The notes: generated by a model not told the origin, from the letters alone. Numbered from the stretch's first letter, positions 16,174-25,451 are shown. The stretch: 34,861 nt of DNA from Clostridia bacterium (GCA_012840125.1 DULZ01000037.1:1-34861); one strand, 5' to 3'. Numbers and translations: made by a program.

Positions 16174-16202
16174 TTGAGGCTGAGAAAAATTTTTGATATA
16201 AT
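16174..16202 (+). promoter_or_regulatory. Sigma-A-type promoter of the tRNA-Sec gene
   Basis: TTGAGG (16174-16179), 17-base spacer, TATAAT (16197-16202), about 32 bases before the mature tRNA 5' end. Confidence 0.8.
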
Positions 16203-16233
16203 CGGAGAGCGATATAAGGAGCACTTATTTCTT

Positions 16234-16330
16234 GGGAGCGGATTGGGCCTGGTGGCTCGCCTGGACTTCAAATCCAGTGGGACGCAGTGGACCTGCGTTC
16301 GGTGAGTTCGATTCTCACACGTTCCCGCCA
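16234..16330 (+). tRNA. selC: tRNA-Sec (anticodon TCA)
   Basis: A 97-nt tRNA including encoded CCA. The acceptor GGGAGCG pairs with CGTTCCC with one G-U. The anticodon arm CTGGA-CTTCAAA-TCCAG is that of bacterial selenocysteine tRNA, with TCA at 16268-16270. A long extra arm (GGGACGCAG...CTGCGTTC type) and T arm GTGAG-TTCGATT-CTCAC complete the molecule. It reads UGA as selenocysteine with SelA, SelB and SelD, none of which are in this window. It has its own promoter and terminator and stands alone between unrelated genes. Confidence 0.96.
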
Positions 16331-16413
16331 TTGATACATAAGGCTTTCAGGATTCCCAATGAAAGCCGGCACAATAAAAACTGGGTGCGAAATTCGTTCA
16401 TGCCCAGCCCATG

Positions 16414-16469
16414 CCCAACAAGAATCAGGTTCTTCTCCGGTGGAAAGCCTGATTGTTTGTTGGGTTTTG
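16414..16469 (+). terminator. Intrinsic terminator after tRNA-Sec
   Basis: A stem pairing CCCAACAA (16414-16421) with TTGTTGGG (16457-16464), continued by AATCAGG/CCTGATT inside, and followed by a T-rich run. Confidence 0.8.
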
Positions 16470-16541
16470 TCTTTGTTGGCAGGAACACCATCAGGCTAAA
16501 TCGAACTAGAATGCTATATTTACCTAGGGGTGGTGACAGGA

Positions 16542-17405
16542 ATGAAGCTGGTAAATTTCAAGCTGGGGGATGAAGTAAGGTTAGGTGTTAAAGTGGAAAC
16601 CGGTATTGTGGACGTGAAAAAAGCGGCCGCTTCTTTAGCCCTGGATGTGCCGGCGACGATGGAAGAAGTGATGGCCGGCGGGAAGGAAGGTTTGGCCCGG
16701 TTGGCTGAACTGCTCAACCATGAAGTGGAAGTTGTGCCCGAAAGGGAAATTGTTTTTGCCCCCTGTGTGACTAATCCCGAGAAAATTCTCTGTGTCGGTT
16801 TGAACTATTTAGATCATGCCAAGGAGCTTAACGCCCCGATTCCCGATACACCTGTTTTGTTCAGCAAATGCAACAATGCCCTGGCGGCCCACAACCAGGT
16901 GATTAAACTGCCGGCAACGGCGGAGAAATTCGACTATGAAGCGGAGCTGGTCATTGTCATCGGCAGGGAGGCCAGGCGGATCAGCGAGGAGGAAGCGCCG
17001 GCATACATCTTCGGTTACACCGCGGGCAATGATTTGACGGCGCGGGACCTGCAGTTCCGTACGCACCAGTGGCTGCTGGGCAAGACCTGTGACGGCTTTG
17101 CTCCCACCGGCCCATACCTGGTGACGGCCGACGAAATCAATCCCGGCAACCTCCGCATCAGCTGCGAAGTAAACGGGGTGGTGCGGCAGGATTCCAATAC
17201 CGGCAACCTGATTTTTGACTGTGCCGGCATTGTCAGCTACGTCTCCCAGTACATGACCCTCAAGCCCGGCGATCTGATTTTCACCGGTACTCCGGGGGGT
17301 GTCATGTCCGGTTACCCGCCGGAGAAACAGCAATGGTTAAAACCGGGGGACGAAGTGAAGGTGACCATTGAAAAGATAGGCACCCTGGTCAATATCATGG
17401 GTTGA
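16542..17405 (+). CDS. Fumarylacetoacetate hydrolase (FAH) family protein
   Basis: A 287-aa enzyme of the FAH/HpcE superfamily: divalent-metal-dependent hydrolases, decarboxylases or isomerases acting on 2-oxo or beta-diketo acids. The metal-binding region is FDYEAELVIVIGREA (glutamates near 133 and 135), followed by GYTAGNDLTARDLQF, the WLLGKTCDGFAPTGPYL loop and GDLIFTGTPGGVMSG. The first ~70 residues form the small N-terminal domain. ATG 16542 is preferred over GTG 16530 because AGGGGTGGTG lies just upstream of it. Substrate specificity varies widely in this family and cannot be read from the sequence. It has no clear operon partner: the next gene is on the other strand. Confidence 0.92.
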   Translation: MKLVNFKLGDEVRLGVKVETGIVDVKKAAASLALDVPATMEEVMAGGKEGLARLAELLNHEVEVVPEREIVFAPCVTNPEKILCVGLNYLDHAKELNAPIPDTPVLFSKCNNALAAHNQVIKLPATAEKFDYEAELVIVIGREARRISEEEAPAYIFGYTAGNDLTARDLQFRTHQWLLGKTCDGFAPTGPYLVTADEINPGNLRISCEVNGVVRQDSNTGNLIFDCAGIVSYVSQYMTLKPGDLIFTGTPGGVMSGYPPEKQQWLKPGDEVKVTIEKIGTLVNIMG

Positions 17406-17431
17406 CCGGCCCAACACGGGCTGTGATTAAA

Positions 17432-17551
17432 GGCCGGCCGTGTGCAGGGGCAGGACGGTGCACCCGCCGCCCGGCGGCGCTCATAGGGGGTAACGCCGCA
17501 TTTGGCGGGGGATGCCTGTGGGCATGCACCGCCGGCGGCACATTGCCGGCC
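17432..17551. repeat. GC-rich intergenic inverted-repeat element
   Basis: Two genes converge here. Outer arms 17432-17445 and 17538-17551 pair at 12 of 14 positions, and smaller GC palindromes lie inside (for example CGCCGCCCGGCGGCG). There is no T-run. It may act as a convergent-gene terminator or be a dispersed palindromic repeat. Confidence 0.5.
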
Positions 17552-17567
17552 TCCTCGTCTCATGTAC

Positions 17568-17969
17568 TTATGCCAGGCCTTGGCTGGACAGGTATTGCTG
17601 GTAGACCCTGATGTTTTGCGGTAATGCGCCGACAATTTTCAGGATGGCCCCCATGTCCCCTTCCGTTTTGATTCTGCCCATGGTAAATTCCATCATGGGA
17701 TTGCCCTTGCCCGTAAAGAGCTTGTGGAAAGTATCGCTGGACAGGTTCAGCCCCACATCCGGCTTGTCCGGGTAACCGTGGGATGCGGCCAGCCCGTCCG
17801 CGGAGCACTGCAAGGTAAAGCCTAAACCTAAGTCGTTCAGCTTGATGCCGACGGTCCGGTTCAACTGGCGCCAGCTCTGGGCGGCTTCCTCATCATTAAT
17901 AATGGCTTGAATGTAGCCGTACAGGAATTCTTTGGCTTGCTCCGGGTCATTTTTCAGGGGAAAACTCAC
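17568..17969 (-). CDS. SCP2 sterol-binding domain protein
   Basis: A 133-aa single-domain protein with the SCP2 fold pattern: NRTVGIKLNDLGLGFTLQCSADGL in the first half (an amphipathic strand pair), then DVGLNLSSDTFHKLFTGKGNP and MGRIKTEGDMGAILKIV, which resemble the lipid-tunnel end of bacterial SCP2 proteins. These bind hydrophobic ligands, and in anaerobes they often sit beside acyl-CoA or aromatic degradation genes. The start is GTG 17969 behind GTAAGGAGGG. It is divergent from the ferritin-like gene. The ligand is unknown. Confidence 0.85.
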   Translation of the reverse strand: MSFPLKNDPEQAKEFLYGYIQAIINDEEAAQSWRQLNRTVGIKLNDLGLGFTLQCSADGLAASHGYPDKPDVGLNLSSDTFHKLFTGKGNPMMEFTMGRIKTEGDMGAILKIVGALPQNIRVYQQYLSSQGLA

Positions 17970-18051
17970 TGGAAACCCTCCTTACAATTCTCAATAGTCT
18001 GAAAGTATCTTAACACTGAATAAGTACTCAGTCAACCATGGCCGGGTTGGT

Positions 18052-18080
18052 CTGATAAATTGACGGAAACAGGCTATAAT
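18052..18080 (+). promoter_or_regulatory. Probable promoter of the ferritin-like gene
   Basis: A perfect TATAAT (18075-18080) with CTGATA 17 bases upstream (18052-18057, 4 of 6 matches to TTGACA), 35 bases before the start codon. Confidence 0.55.
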
Positions 18081-18114
18081 AACAATAAACACTGCCTGGA
18101 GAAAGGAAGATCTG

Positions 18115-18579
18115 ATGGAGCCCGGCATGGTGCAGGATGCCCTGCATAAAATGCTTATATTGGAAAAAAGTCAAGTGACGCTGTATTCTTCTCTTGCGGC
18201 TAAGGCGCCTAATGAAGAGCTCGTCCACGGTTTGCAAAGGCTGGCCAAAATTGAAAACGATCATGTGCTGGCCATTGAGCAAAAGCTGCTGGAGTATTTC
18301 CCGCATCAAAACGGTACCCTCCGGCAGGTCAAAGACTCCGTTGCCGGTTTGGGGCTCAAGGGTTTTAGCACCCTGATCAACACCGCCGGGGGATTGGCCG
18401 GCCTGGGGATTTTAATGAAAGCGGCGGCTGCTGCGGAGGAAAGGGCTATGGCTGACTACCGCAAAGCCATTGCCCATCTCCAGGACCAGGCCATCATAGA
18501 CATCTTTTGGGAACACCTCATTGATGAAGAGCTTCACTATTTATGGCTTAAGGAAAAGGCAGCACAGCTTATGAATTAA
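18115..18579 (+). CDS. Ferritin-like four-helix diiron protein
   Basis: A 154-aa helical protein of the ferritin/rubrerythrin/COQ7-like superfamily. Likely diiron ligands come in the expected ExxH rhythm: Glu17 in LEKSQVTLYSSLA, Glu47 and His50 in ENDHVLAIE, Glu107 in AAAEERAMADYR, and Glu137 with His140 in DEELHYLWL. A hydrophobic Gly/Ala-rich middle (GLAGLGILMKAAAAA) resembles the membrane-facing helices of COQ7-like proteins. It probably handles oxygen, peroxide or iron, as is common in anaerobes. There is no rubredoxin domain. Start ATG 18115 follows GAAAGGAAGATCTG. It is monocistronic with a terminator at 18618. Confidence 0.8.
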   Translation: MEPGMVQDALHKMLILEKSQVTLYSSLAAKAPNEELVHGLQRLAKIENDHVLAIEQKLLEYFPHQNGTLRQVKDSVAGLGLKGFSTLINTAGGLAGLGILMKAAAAAEERAMADYRKAIAHLQDQAIIDIFWEHLIDEELHYLWLKEKAAQLMN

Positions 18580-18617
18580 GCTGCGCCGGTTATTCCGCCG
18601 GCGCCTGCTGCCCCCCC

Positions 18618-18643
18618 GGCGTGAATGCACCACGCCCTTTTTT
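18618..18643 (+). terminator. Intrinsic terminator after the ferritin-like gene
   Basis: GGCGTG (18618-18623) pairs with CACGCC (18631-18636) over a 7-base loop, followed by CTTTTTT. A second GC hairpin lies just upstream (18582-18604). Confidence 0.82.
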
Positions 18644-18653
18644 GCTGTGACCG

Positions 18654-19772
<1,119 letters not shown>

Positions 19773-19850
19773 TTATAAAAGAGGTGAGCGGAAAAATAAA
19801 GACGCGGCCGCAACTATGCTATAATAAAGCTAGTCCAAGAGGCAAGGCAG

Positions 19851-20789
19851 GTGTTCCGGTTGGAGAAGTATCAATATATTTTCGGCCCGCTGCCTTCCAG
19901 GCGCATGGGATTGTCCCTGGGTGTCAGTCCCATCCCCAAGAAATGCTGCAATTATTCTTGCGTGTATTGCCAGTTGGGCCGGACCCCGAAACTGGAAAAG
20001 GAACCGCGATGGCATTTTCCCGCGGCGGATATTCTCAAGGAAGTGGCGGATTACCTCAGTTCCGGGGTGCATTTTGATGTGTTAACCGTGGTGGGGGAAG
20101 GGGAACCTACCCTCTATGCCGGGCTGGAGGAACTGCTGGCCGGGTTGAAGAAGCTCACGGATAAACCTATTGCGGTGATTACCAACGGTTCTTTGCTGGG
20201 CGATGCAAAGGTGCGGCAGGCTTTGCAGCAAGCCGATATCGTTATGCCTTCCTTAGATGCCTATGATGAGCATAGCTTCAAGAAAATAAATCGCCCCTGG
20301 AAAGACCTCCGCTTTGAAGAAGTTTATCGAGGGCTGGTGACCTTTTCCCAAGCATATACCGGGCAGCTGTGGCTGGAAGTGATGCTGGTCCGGGGCTTGA
20401 ACGATGATGAGACTTCATTATTAAAACTCAAAGATTTGCTCGCTGGGATCCGGTATGACCGGTTGTTTATCAATTCTCCCGTGCGCCCGCCGGCGGAAAG
20501 CTGGGTGGGAGAACCGGAGGAAGCTGTGCTGAAACGGGCGGAGGAAATCCTGGGCGGGGTCTCCATTGCCCAAGCGCCCGCGCCGGATTTTTACAGCGAA
20601 GAAGTGGACGACTACGAGGCAGTGCTCAGTATTATTAAAAGGCACCCCATGAACCAGCACGAGATCAAGAGTTTCCTGGCAGGCAGGAACTGCGGGGAGC
20701 CGGAAGAGGTTTTGCGGCGATTGCGAGAGAACCCGCAAGTGGAAGTGATTGATTACAAGGGCTATCAGACTTATCGAGTAGTCCGTTAG
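19851..20789 (+). CDS. Radical SAM protein (COG0731-like)
   Basis: A 312-aa radical S-adenosylmethionine enzyme. The cluster motif is Cys33-x3-Cys37-x2-Cys40 in CCNYSCVYCQLGRT. Further SAM-fold features are VVGEGEPTLY (the GEP-like motif), VITNGSLL and MPSLDAYDEHSF. The last ~60 residues (PMNQHEIKSFLAGRN...) look like a small winged-helix-type domain. It resembles the uncharacterised COG0731-type group distantly related to TYW1, with no assigned reaction. Start is GTG 19851; TTG 19860 is an alternative. A TATAAT at 19820-19825 may be its -10 box. It is followed after 33 bases by pyridoxal kinase on the same strand, but the genes need not be functionally linked. Confidence 0.85.
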   Translation: MFRLEKYQYIFGPLPSRRMGLSLGVSPIPKKCCNYSCVYCQLGRTPKLEKEPRWHFPAADILKEVADYLSSGVHFDVLTVVGEGEPTLYAGLEELLAGLKKLTDKPIAVITNGSLLGDAKVRQALQQADIVMPSLDAYDEHSFKKINRPWKDLRFEEVYRGLVTFSQAYTGQLWLEVMLVRGLNDDETSLLKLKDLLAGIRYDRLFINSPVRPPAESWVGEPEEAVLKRAEEILGGVSIAQAPAPDFYSEEVDDYEAVLSIIKRHPMNQHEIKSFLAGRNCGEPEEVLRRLRENPQVEVIDYKGYQTYRVVR

Positions 20790-20822
20790 CAGTGAATTAA
20801 ATCTCTTTGAAAGGAGCTTGCC

Positions 20823-21704
20823 ATGAAAAGACAAATTAAAAGAGTGGCGGCGATTCACGATCTCTCGGGCTTTGGCAGGACATCCCTGGCGGTGGTGATT
20901 CCCATTCTCTCCACCATGGGCATGCAGGTCTGCAGTCTGCCGACGGCGGTCCTGTCCACCCATACGGGAGGTTTTGAAGGGTATACTTTTGTGGACTTAA
21001 CGGAGTTTATGGATAAGTCCATTAACCATTGGAAAGAGCTTGGCATAGAATTTGATTGTATCTACAGCGGTTTTTTGGGCTCCCCCCAGCAGATTGATAT
21101 CATCTCCCGCTTTATTGATGACTTTTCCGGTAATGACCCGCTGATTGTGGTGGACCCGGCCATGGGGGATAACGGCCGCCTGTACAGCACCATGACGGGA
21201 GAAATGGTGGTGCGGATGCGGCACCTCATCACCAAAGCGGATATTATTACTCCCAATTTCACCGAGGCAGCCTTCCTGCTGGATGAGCCTTACCGGACCG
21301 GTATCACTTTGGAAGAAATGAAAGACTGGCTGGTCAGGCTGTCCGATATGGGGCCGCAAATCTCGATCATCACCAGCGTGCCTTACCGGGGCAGCAAGTA
21401 TCCCAAGCACCAGACCAGTGTTATTGCCTATAACCGGGAAGACGGGCGTTTTTGGAAAGTGACCTGTGAGTATATCCCGGCCCATTACCCCGGGGCGGGG
21501 GATACTTTCACCAGCGTTTTGACGGGCAGCCTCCTGCAGGGCGACAGCCTGCCCCTGGCGATGGACAGGAGCGTCCAGTTTATTACCACGGCTATCAGGG
21601 CCAGCTACGGCAGCCAGTACCCGGAGCGGGAAGGAGTGCTGCTGGAAAGAGTCCTGGGCGTCCTGAACTTGCCGGTAGTTTCCTCTAGTTATGAAGTGCT
21701 TTAA
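20823..21704 (+). CDS. pdxY: Pyridoxal/pyridoxamine kinase
   Basis: A 293-aa ribokinase-superfamily enzyme that phosphorylates pyridoxal, pyridoxamine or pyridoxine in the B6 salvage pathway. Features are the N-terminal IHDLSGFGRTSLAVV substrate loop, LSTHTGGFEGY lid residues, VVDPAMGDNGRLY at 109-121 (metal and ATP site) and the anion-hole motif PGAGDTF with its catalytic Asp near 227. Length fits PdxK/PdxY proteins of Firmicutes. The N-terminal NDxSG is replaced by HDLSGFG, as in many clostridial members. ATG 20823 follows AAAGGAGC. The symbol is by family resemblance; PdxK and PdxY cannot be separated by eye. Confidence 0.88.
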   Translation: MKRQIKRVAAIHDLSGFGRTSLAVVIPILSTMGMQVCSLPTAVLSTHTGGFEGYTFVDLTEFMDKSINHWKELGIEFDCIYSGFLGSPQQIDIISRFIDDFSGNDPLIVVDPAMGDNGRLYSTMTGEMVVRMRHLITKADIITPNFTEAAFLLDEPYRTGITLEEMKDWLVRLSDMGPQISIITSVPYRGSKYPKHQTSVIAYNREDGRFWKVTCEYIPAHYPGAGDTFTSVLTGSLLQGDSLPLAMDRSVQFITTAIRASYGSQYPEREGVLLERVLGVLNLPVVSSSYEVL

Positions 21705-21740
21705 TCATAGGAGGGAGGAAAGATTAACCCTGTAACCGGG

Positions 21741-23015
21741 ATGGAGTTGGAGCGGGCGATTGTGGTTGGATTGGACACGAAAAAGCCTTCCCCGGGGGAG
21801 TTGAGTGCCCAGGAATCCTTAAGAGAGCTCAGGGACCTGGTGGAAGCAGCCGGGGCCTGCGTAGTCCGGGAGTTCCTGCAGAAGAGGGAAGCGGTGGACC
21901 GGGCTTTGTACATCGGTAAAGGCTTAGCAGGAGATCTGGCGCAGTTCGTCGAGGCGGAGCAGATAGATCTCGCCGTGTTTGATACGGAACTGTCGGGTAC
22001 CCAGCTGCGGAATTTAGAAGAAATCCTGCAGTGCAAGATACTGGATCGGACGGGGATTATCCTGGATATCTTTGCCCAAAGGGCCAAGAGCAAAGAGGGA
22101 AAAATCCAGGTGGAGCTGGCCCAGTTGGAATACCTGCTGCCCCGGTTAGTGGGGAAGGGTACGGAATTATCCCGGTTGGCCGGGGGCATCGGTACCCGGG
22201 GCCCGGGAGAAAGCAAGCTGGAGCGGGACCGCCGCCATATCAAGAGGCGTATTGCCGATCTAAAAAGGCAGTTGGCCCAGGTCAGCAAGCAGCGGCAAGT
22301 GATGAAAGCCAACCGGAGCTTGTCCCTGGTTACCCTGGTGGGATATACGAATGCGGGGAAATCTACCCTGCGCTATAGACTCTTGGAAGTGGCCGGCGGC
22401 CTGCAGGTGGATTTAACGAAAGAAGATGCGGGTACGAACCAGCTGTTTGCCACCCTGGACTCCACCGTGCGCGGGATTGAATTGCCCAATGGGCGCAGGA
22501 TTCTGCTGGCGGATACCGTGGGCTTTATTCAAAAACTGCCTCACCAGTTGGTTTCCGCTTTCAAAGCGACGCTGGAAGAAGTGCAGGAAGCGGATCTCTT
22601 GCTGCATGTCGTCGATGGCACCTCTCCCCATGTGGAAGAGCAGGTCCAGGCAGTGGAGCAAGTTTTAGGGGAATTGGATGTGCTGGATAAACCGGTGGTG
22701 ATCGTCATGAACAAGATGGACTTATTGCCGGAAGGGATGATACCCTACCGGCACCCGCAGCACCCGGTGGTCCATTTGTCCGCCAAAACAGGTGAAGGCA
22801 TTGACAGGCTGCTGGCGATGCTGGCGGAGATGCTGGGCACGGCGGGGCGCCGGGTGCAGCTGCTGCTGCCCCATGAGGAGAGCCGGCTGCTGGGAGAGCT
22901 GTTCCGCCTGGGACGAGTGCAGGAAATCGTGTACCAGGAAAACGGGATCCGCTTAACGGCAGAAGTGCCGGATTCCCTGTATGCCAGGCTGCATCCCTAC
23001 CGGTGTTTTCATTAA
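21741..23015 (+). CDS. hflX: Ribosome-associated GTPase HflX
   Basis: A 424-aa GTPase that binds and splits stalled 70S or 50S complexes under stress. The N-terminal HflX domain shows ALYIGKGLAGDL and FDTELSGTQLRNLEE, then the linker signature GGIGTRGPGESKLE (148-161) and a coiled segment. The G domain has G1 GYTNAGKST (201-209), G3 DTVGF, G4 NKMD and a late SAKTGEG. The first ATG, 21741, is about 22 bases from the strong AGGAGGGAGG at 21709-21718, which is too far. An in-frame ATT at 21723 lies 4 bases after it, so a rare ATT start adding MNPVTG is possible. The pdx gene ends 36 bases upstream, so they may share a transcript. Confidence 0.95.
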   Translation: MELERAIVVGLDTKKPSPGELSAQESLRELRDLVEAAGACVVREFLQKREAVDRALYIGKGLAGDLAQFVEAEQIDLAVFDTELSGTQLRNLEEILQCKILDRTGIILDIFAQRAKSKEGKIQVELAQLEYLLPRLVGKGTELSRLAGGIGTRGPGESKLERDRRHIKRRIADLKRQLAQVSKQRQVMKANRSLSLVTLVGYTNAGKSTLRYRLLEVAGGLQVDLTKEDAGTNQLFATLDSTVRGIELPNGRRILLADTVGFIQKLPHQLVSAFKATLEEVQEADLLLHVVDGTSPHVEEQVQAVEQVLGELDVLDKPVVIVMNKMDLLPEGMIPYRHPQHPVVHLSAKTGEGIDRLLAMLAEMLGTAGRRVQLLLPHEESRLLGELFRLGRVQEIVYQENGIRLTAEVPDSLYARLHPYRCFH

Positions 23016-23057
23016 CTTCGTTGTCCTGTAATCAAGGGCGGTGAAATGGGATGCCCT

Positions 23058-23088
23058 CCTGCCGGTGTTTCCCTTAATCACCGGCAGG
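23058..23088 (+). other. Hairpin after hflX
   Basis: A perfect 10-bp stem (23058-23067 with 23079-23088) and an 11-base loop. No T-run follows, so it may be a weak terminator or an mRNA 3'-end stabiliser. Confidence 0.55.
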
Positions 23089-23146
23089 CCGGGGTGTGTA
23101 TATCCCGCAGGAGAAAAAGAAATGCTAATATGTGAACAAATTGGTG

Positions 23147-23175
23147 CTGACAAAAGGGCCGTAACCGTGTATAAT
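23147..23175 (+). promoter_or_regulatory. Upstream promoter of the tRNA-Ser/SRP RNA region
   Basis: CTGACA (23147-23152), 17-base spacer, TATAAT (23170-23175). Confidence 0.7.
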
Positions 23176-23204
23176 GTTTAGAGCCGGGAGTTATTATTTT
23201 ACTG

Positions 23205-23233
23205 GTGACAAAGATTTGATTTTGTTGTATAAT
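23205..23233 (+). promoter_or_regulatory. Proximal promoter of tRNA-Ser
   Basis: GTGACA (23205-23210), 17-base spacer, TATAAT (23228-23233), 50 bases before the tRNA. With the upstream copy this gives tandem promoters, as is common for stable RNAs. Confidence 0.75.
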
Positions 23234-23282
23234 AGCTATCGTGATATCTTCCTTGTAACTGTATATTAAGGTTTTTTGATGC

Positions 23283-23378
23283 GGAGAGATGGCTGAGTCT
23301 GGCTGAAGGCACTCGACTGGAAATCGAGTAGACGGGCTAAAACCTGTCTCGAGGGTTCGAATCCCTCTCTCTCCGCCA
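23283..23378 (+). tRNA. tRNA-Ser (anticodon GGA)
   Basis: A 96-nt class II tRNA with CCA encoded. Acceptor GGAGAGA/TCTCTCC, anticodon arm CTCGA-CTGGAAA-TCGAG giving GGA, a long variable arm (GACGGGC...GCCTGTC-like) and T arm GAGGG-TTCGAAT-CCCTC. It decodes UCC/UCU serine codons. Confidence 0.96.
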
Positions 23379-23399
23379 TTTTCATTTGTTTTGAATTTG

Positions 23400-23666
23400 G
23401 CCGTGCTAGACGGAGAGGTAGCGGTGCTCTGTAACCCGCAATCCGCTATAGCGGGGTTGAATTCCTGCCTGCGGGTTGTATCCATGAGGACTGCCTCCGG
23501 TAAGTGGCGTTGAGGGTTGGGTCCTGTGCAACGAAAATTCATGAACCCCGTCAGGTCCGGAAGGAAGCAGCGGTAAGTGAAACCTTTCGTGTGCCCCAGG
23601 GTAGCCTGGCCTGAGTTAACTGCCGGAGTAACGCTTGGGGGTGCAATTCAAGGGTAGGTGCACGGC
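23400..23666 (+). ncRNA. ffs: Signal recognition particle RNA (long Firmicute type)
   Basis: About 267 nt. The termini GCCGTGC (23400-23406) and GCACGGC (23660-23666) pair to close the long rod. The conserved Ffh-binding helix 8, with GTCAGGTCCGGAAGG followed by AGCAGCGGTAAG, lies near 23550-23577, and the Alu-type 5' region (helices 2-4) is present as in Bacillus scRNA. It starts 22 bases after tRNA-Ser, so the two are probably transcribed together, and it precedes dnaX in the usual Firmicute order. Confidence 0.95.
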
Positions 23667-23783
23667 CGTTAATCTTATAGAATTAGCAGCATAGGATTAT
23701 TGGGATGTTCCCGATAATCTTATTTTATATATGCCTCTAAACAGGAAACTCAAGGCGGGCGGAGAATTACCATTTGAGGTGGC

Positions 23784-25436
23784 ATGATGAGTTACATAGC
23801 GTTGTACCGGCAGTACAGACCCCAGACTTTTGATGAAATCAAGGGACAGGAGCATATCAGCAGGACCCTGAAAAACGCTTTGGCCTCAGGCCGGTTAAGC
23901 CACGCCTATTTATTCTGCGGGCCCCGGGGAACCGGCAAAACCAGCACCGCCAAAGTGCTGGCCAAAGCGGTGAACTGCCAGCATAAGGAACAGGGAAATC
24001 CCTGCAATCGCTGCCCGAATTGCCGGCGGATTACGGCGGGAACTTCCATGGATGTCCTGGAAATCGATGCTGCTTCCAACCGGGGGATCGATGAGATCAG
24101 GGACTTGCGGGAAAAAATAAATTTGAGCCCTGTGGAAGGCCCGTATAAGGTATATATTATCGACGAAGTACACATGCTCACTTCAGAAGCTTTTAATGCC
24201 TTGCTTAAGACACTGGAAGAGCCGCCCCGCCATGTGGTTTTTATCCTGGCTACGACGGAACCCCGCAAAATTCCGGCCACCATCTTGTCCCGGTGCCAGC
24301 GGTTTGATTTCCGCCAGATTGCCGTCGATGTGATTTTGGAGCGGCTGCGGGAAGTGGCGGCTGCGGCGGGGGTAGCCGTAGAAGAAGAAGCATTGTATCT
24401 CATCGCCCGGCAAGCCCAAGGGGGCTTGCGGGATGCCTTGAGTCTCCTGGACCAGTGCTTAGCCGGCGGGGAAAAGTCGGTATCTTTAAAGGAAGTGGCC
24501 GCCTTACTGGGTGCCGTGGAAGACGAGGTCTTGTTACAATTCCATCAAACCGCCTGCAGCGGTGCTACCGGGGAGTGTCTCTTGCTATTGCATGAATTCC
24601 TCAGTGCCGGGCGGGAGCTCAAACAATTTGTGGCGGATCTCACTTTGTTCTACCGCAATTTGCTGCTCATGCGGTTAGGCGGCCGGGCGGAAGAAATCGT
24701 GGCCGCCGCCCCGGAAATGCGGGAACGGCTAAAAAAGGCAGCGGGGCAAGCTTCAGGGGCACAGCTGAAGGCAGTGCTCCATATTCTAAACCAGGTTGAG
24801 AATGACATTAGATGGTCGAACCAAGCCCGGACGCTGGTGGAGCTGGGGATTCTTGACTTGGTGGAGGCACTGGCGGGGATGCCACCAGAAGAGTTCAGGC
24901 CGGTGAGCCCACAGCCGGCGGCGGAGCTGAGCCGTGCCGGTGGGGAGTATCAAGTGAAAGAACCGGTGAAACCCCAGCCGGTTACCAGGCGGGTGCCGGA
25001 GGCCGGTGCAGCCGGGCCATCCGGTGAACCGGGGGCGCCGAAAAGCCAGGCCGGCGCTGCGATGCCGCAAACCTCCCAGGGTCCGTTGGATTTGGAGACG
25101 GTTCAAAGCCGGTGGCCCCGTTTCCTGGAAGTGCTGCGCAAGAAAACCCATATCAGTTATGAGGCTTTTCTCAAAGAAGGAACGGTTACTCATTTGGAAG
25201 GAAATACGGTTGTCTGCCGGTTTCAACCGGATCATAAATTTCACAAGGAGCGGTTGGAGCAGCCTCAGGTCAAAAGAGCGGTGGAGCAAGTGTTGAGTGA
25301 GTTTTTCGGCCAACCGTTACAATTGCAGTGCCGTTTGGAAAATGAAATGAACCAAAGGGATACAGGGGAAAATGAGCTGATCAAAAAGGCCATCGAACTT
25401 TTTGGCGGTGAATTAGTGGATATTATTGATGAATAA
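23784..25436 (+). CDS. dnaX: DNA polymerase III subunit gamma/tau
   Basis: A 550-aa clamp-loader ATPase. N-terminal YRQYRPQTFDEIKGQ, Walker A GPRGTGKT (46-53), zinc cysteines 65, 74, 77 and 80, Walker B IIDEVHML and sensor motif LATTEPRKIPATILSRCQRF. The linker after ~370 is Pro/Ala-rich, and a C-terminal region (~430-550) corresponds to the tau-type polymerase-contact part. An E. coli-like slippery heptamer A_AAA_AAG lies in frame at 24731-24737. A -1 shift there would add 20 residues and stop at 24797-24799. Two adjacent ATGs (23784 and 23787) follow GAGGTGGC. It is the first gene of the dnaX-ybaB-recR operon. Confidence 0.97.
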   Translation: MMSYIALYRQYRPQTFDEIKGQEHISRTLKNALASGRLSHAYLFCGPRGTGKTSTAKVLAKAVNCQHKEQGNPCNRCPNCRRITAGTSMDVLEIDAASNRGIDEIRDLREKINLSPVEGPYKVYIIDEVHMLTSEAFNALLKTLEEPPRHVVFILATTEPRKIPATILSRCQRFDFRQIAVDVILERLREVAAAAGVAVEEEALYLIARQAQGGLRDALSLLDQCLAGGEKSVSLKEVAALLGAVEDEVLLQFHQTACSGATGECLLLLHEFLSAGRELKQFVADLTLFYRNLLLMRLGGRAEEIVAAAPEMRERLKKAAGQASGAQLKAVLHILNQVENDIRWSNQARTLVELGILDLVEALAGMPPEEFRPVSPQPAAELSRAGGEYQVKEPVKPQPVTRRVPEAGAAGPSGEPGAPKSQAGAAMPQTSQGPLDLETVQSRWPRFLEVLRKKTHISYEAFLKEGTVTHLEGNTVVCRFQPDHKFHKERLEQPQVKRAVEQVLSEFFGQPLQLQCRLENEMNQRDTGENELIKKAIELFGGELVDIIDE

Positions 25437-25451
25437 AGGAGGAAATGATTA

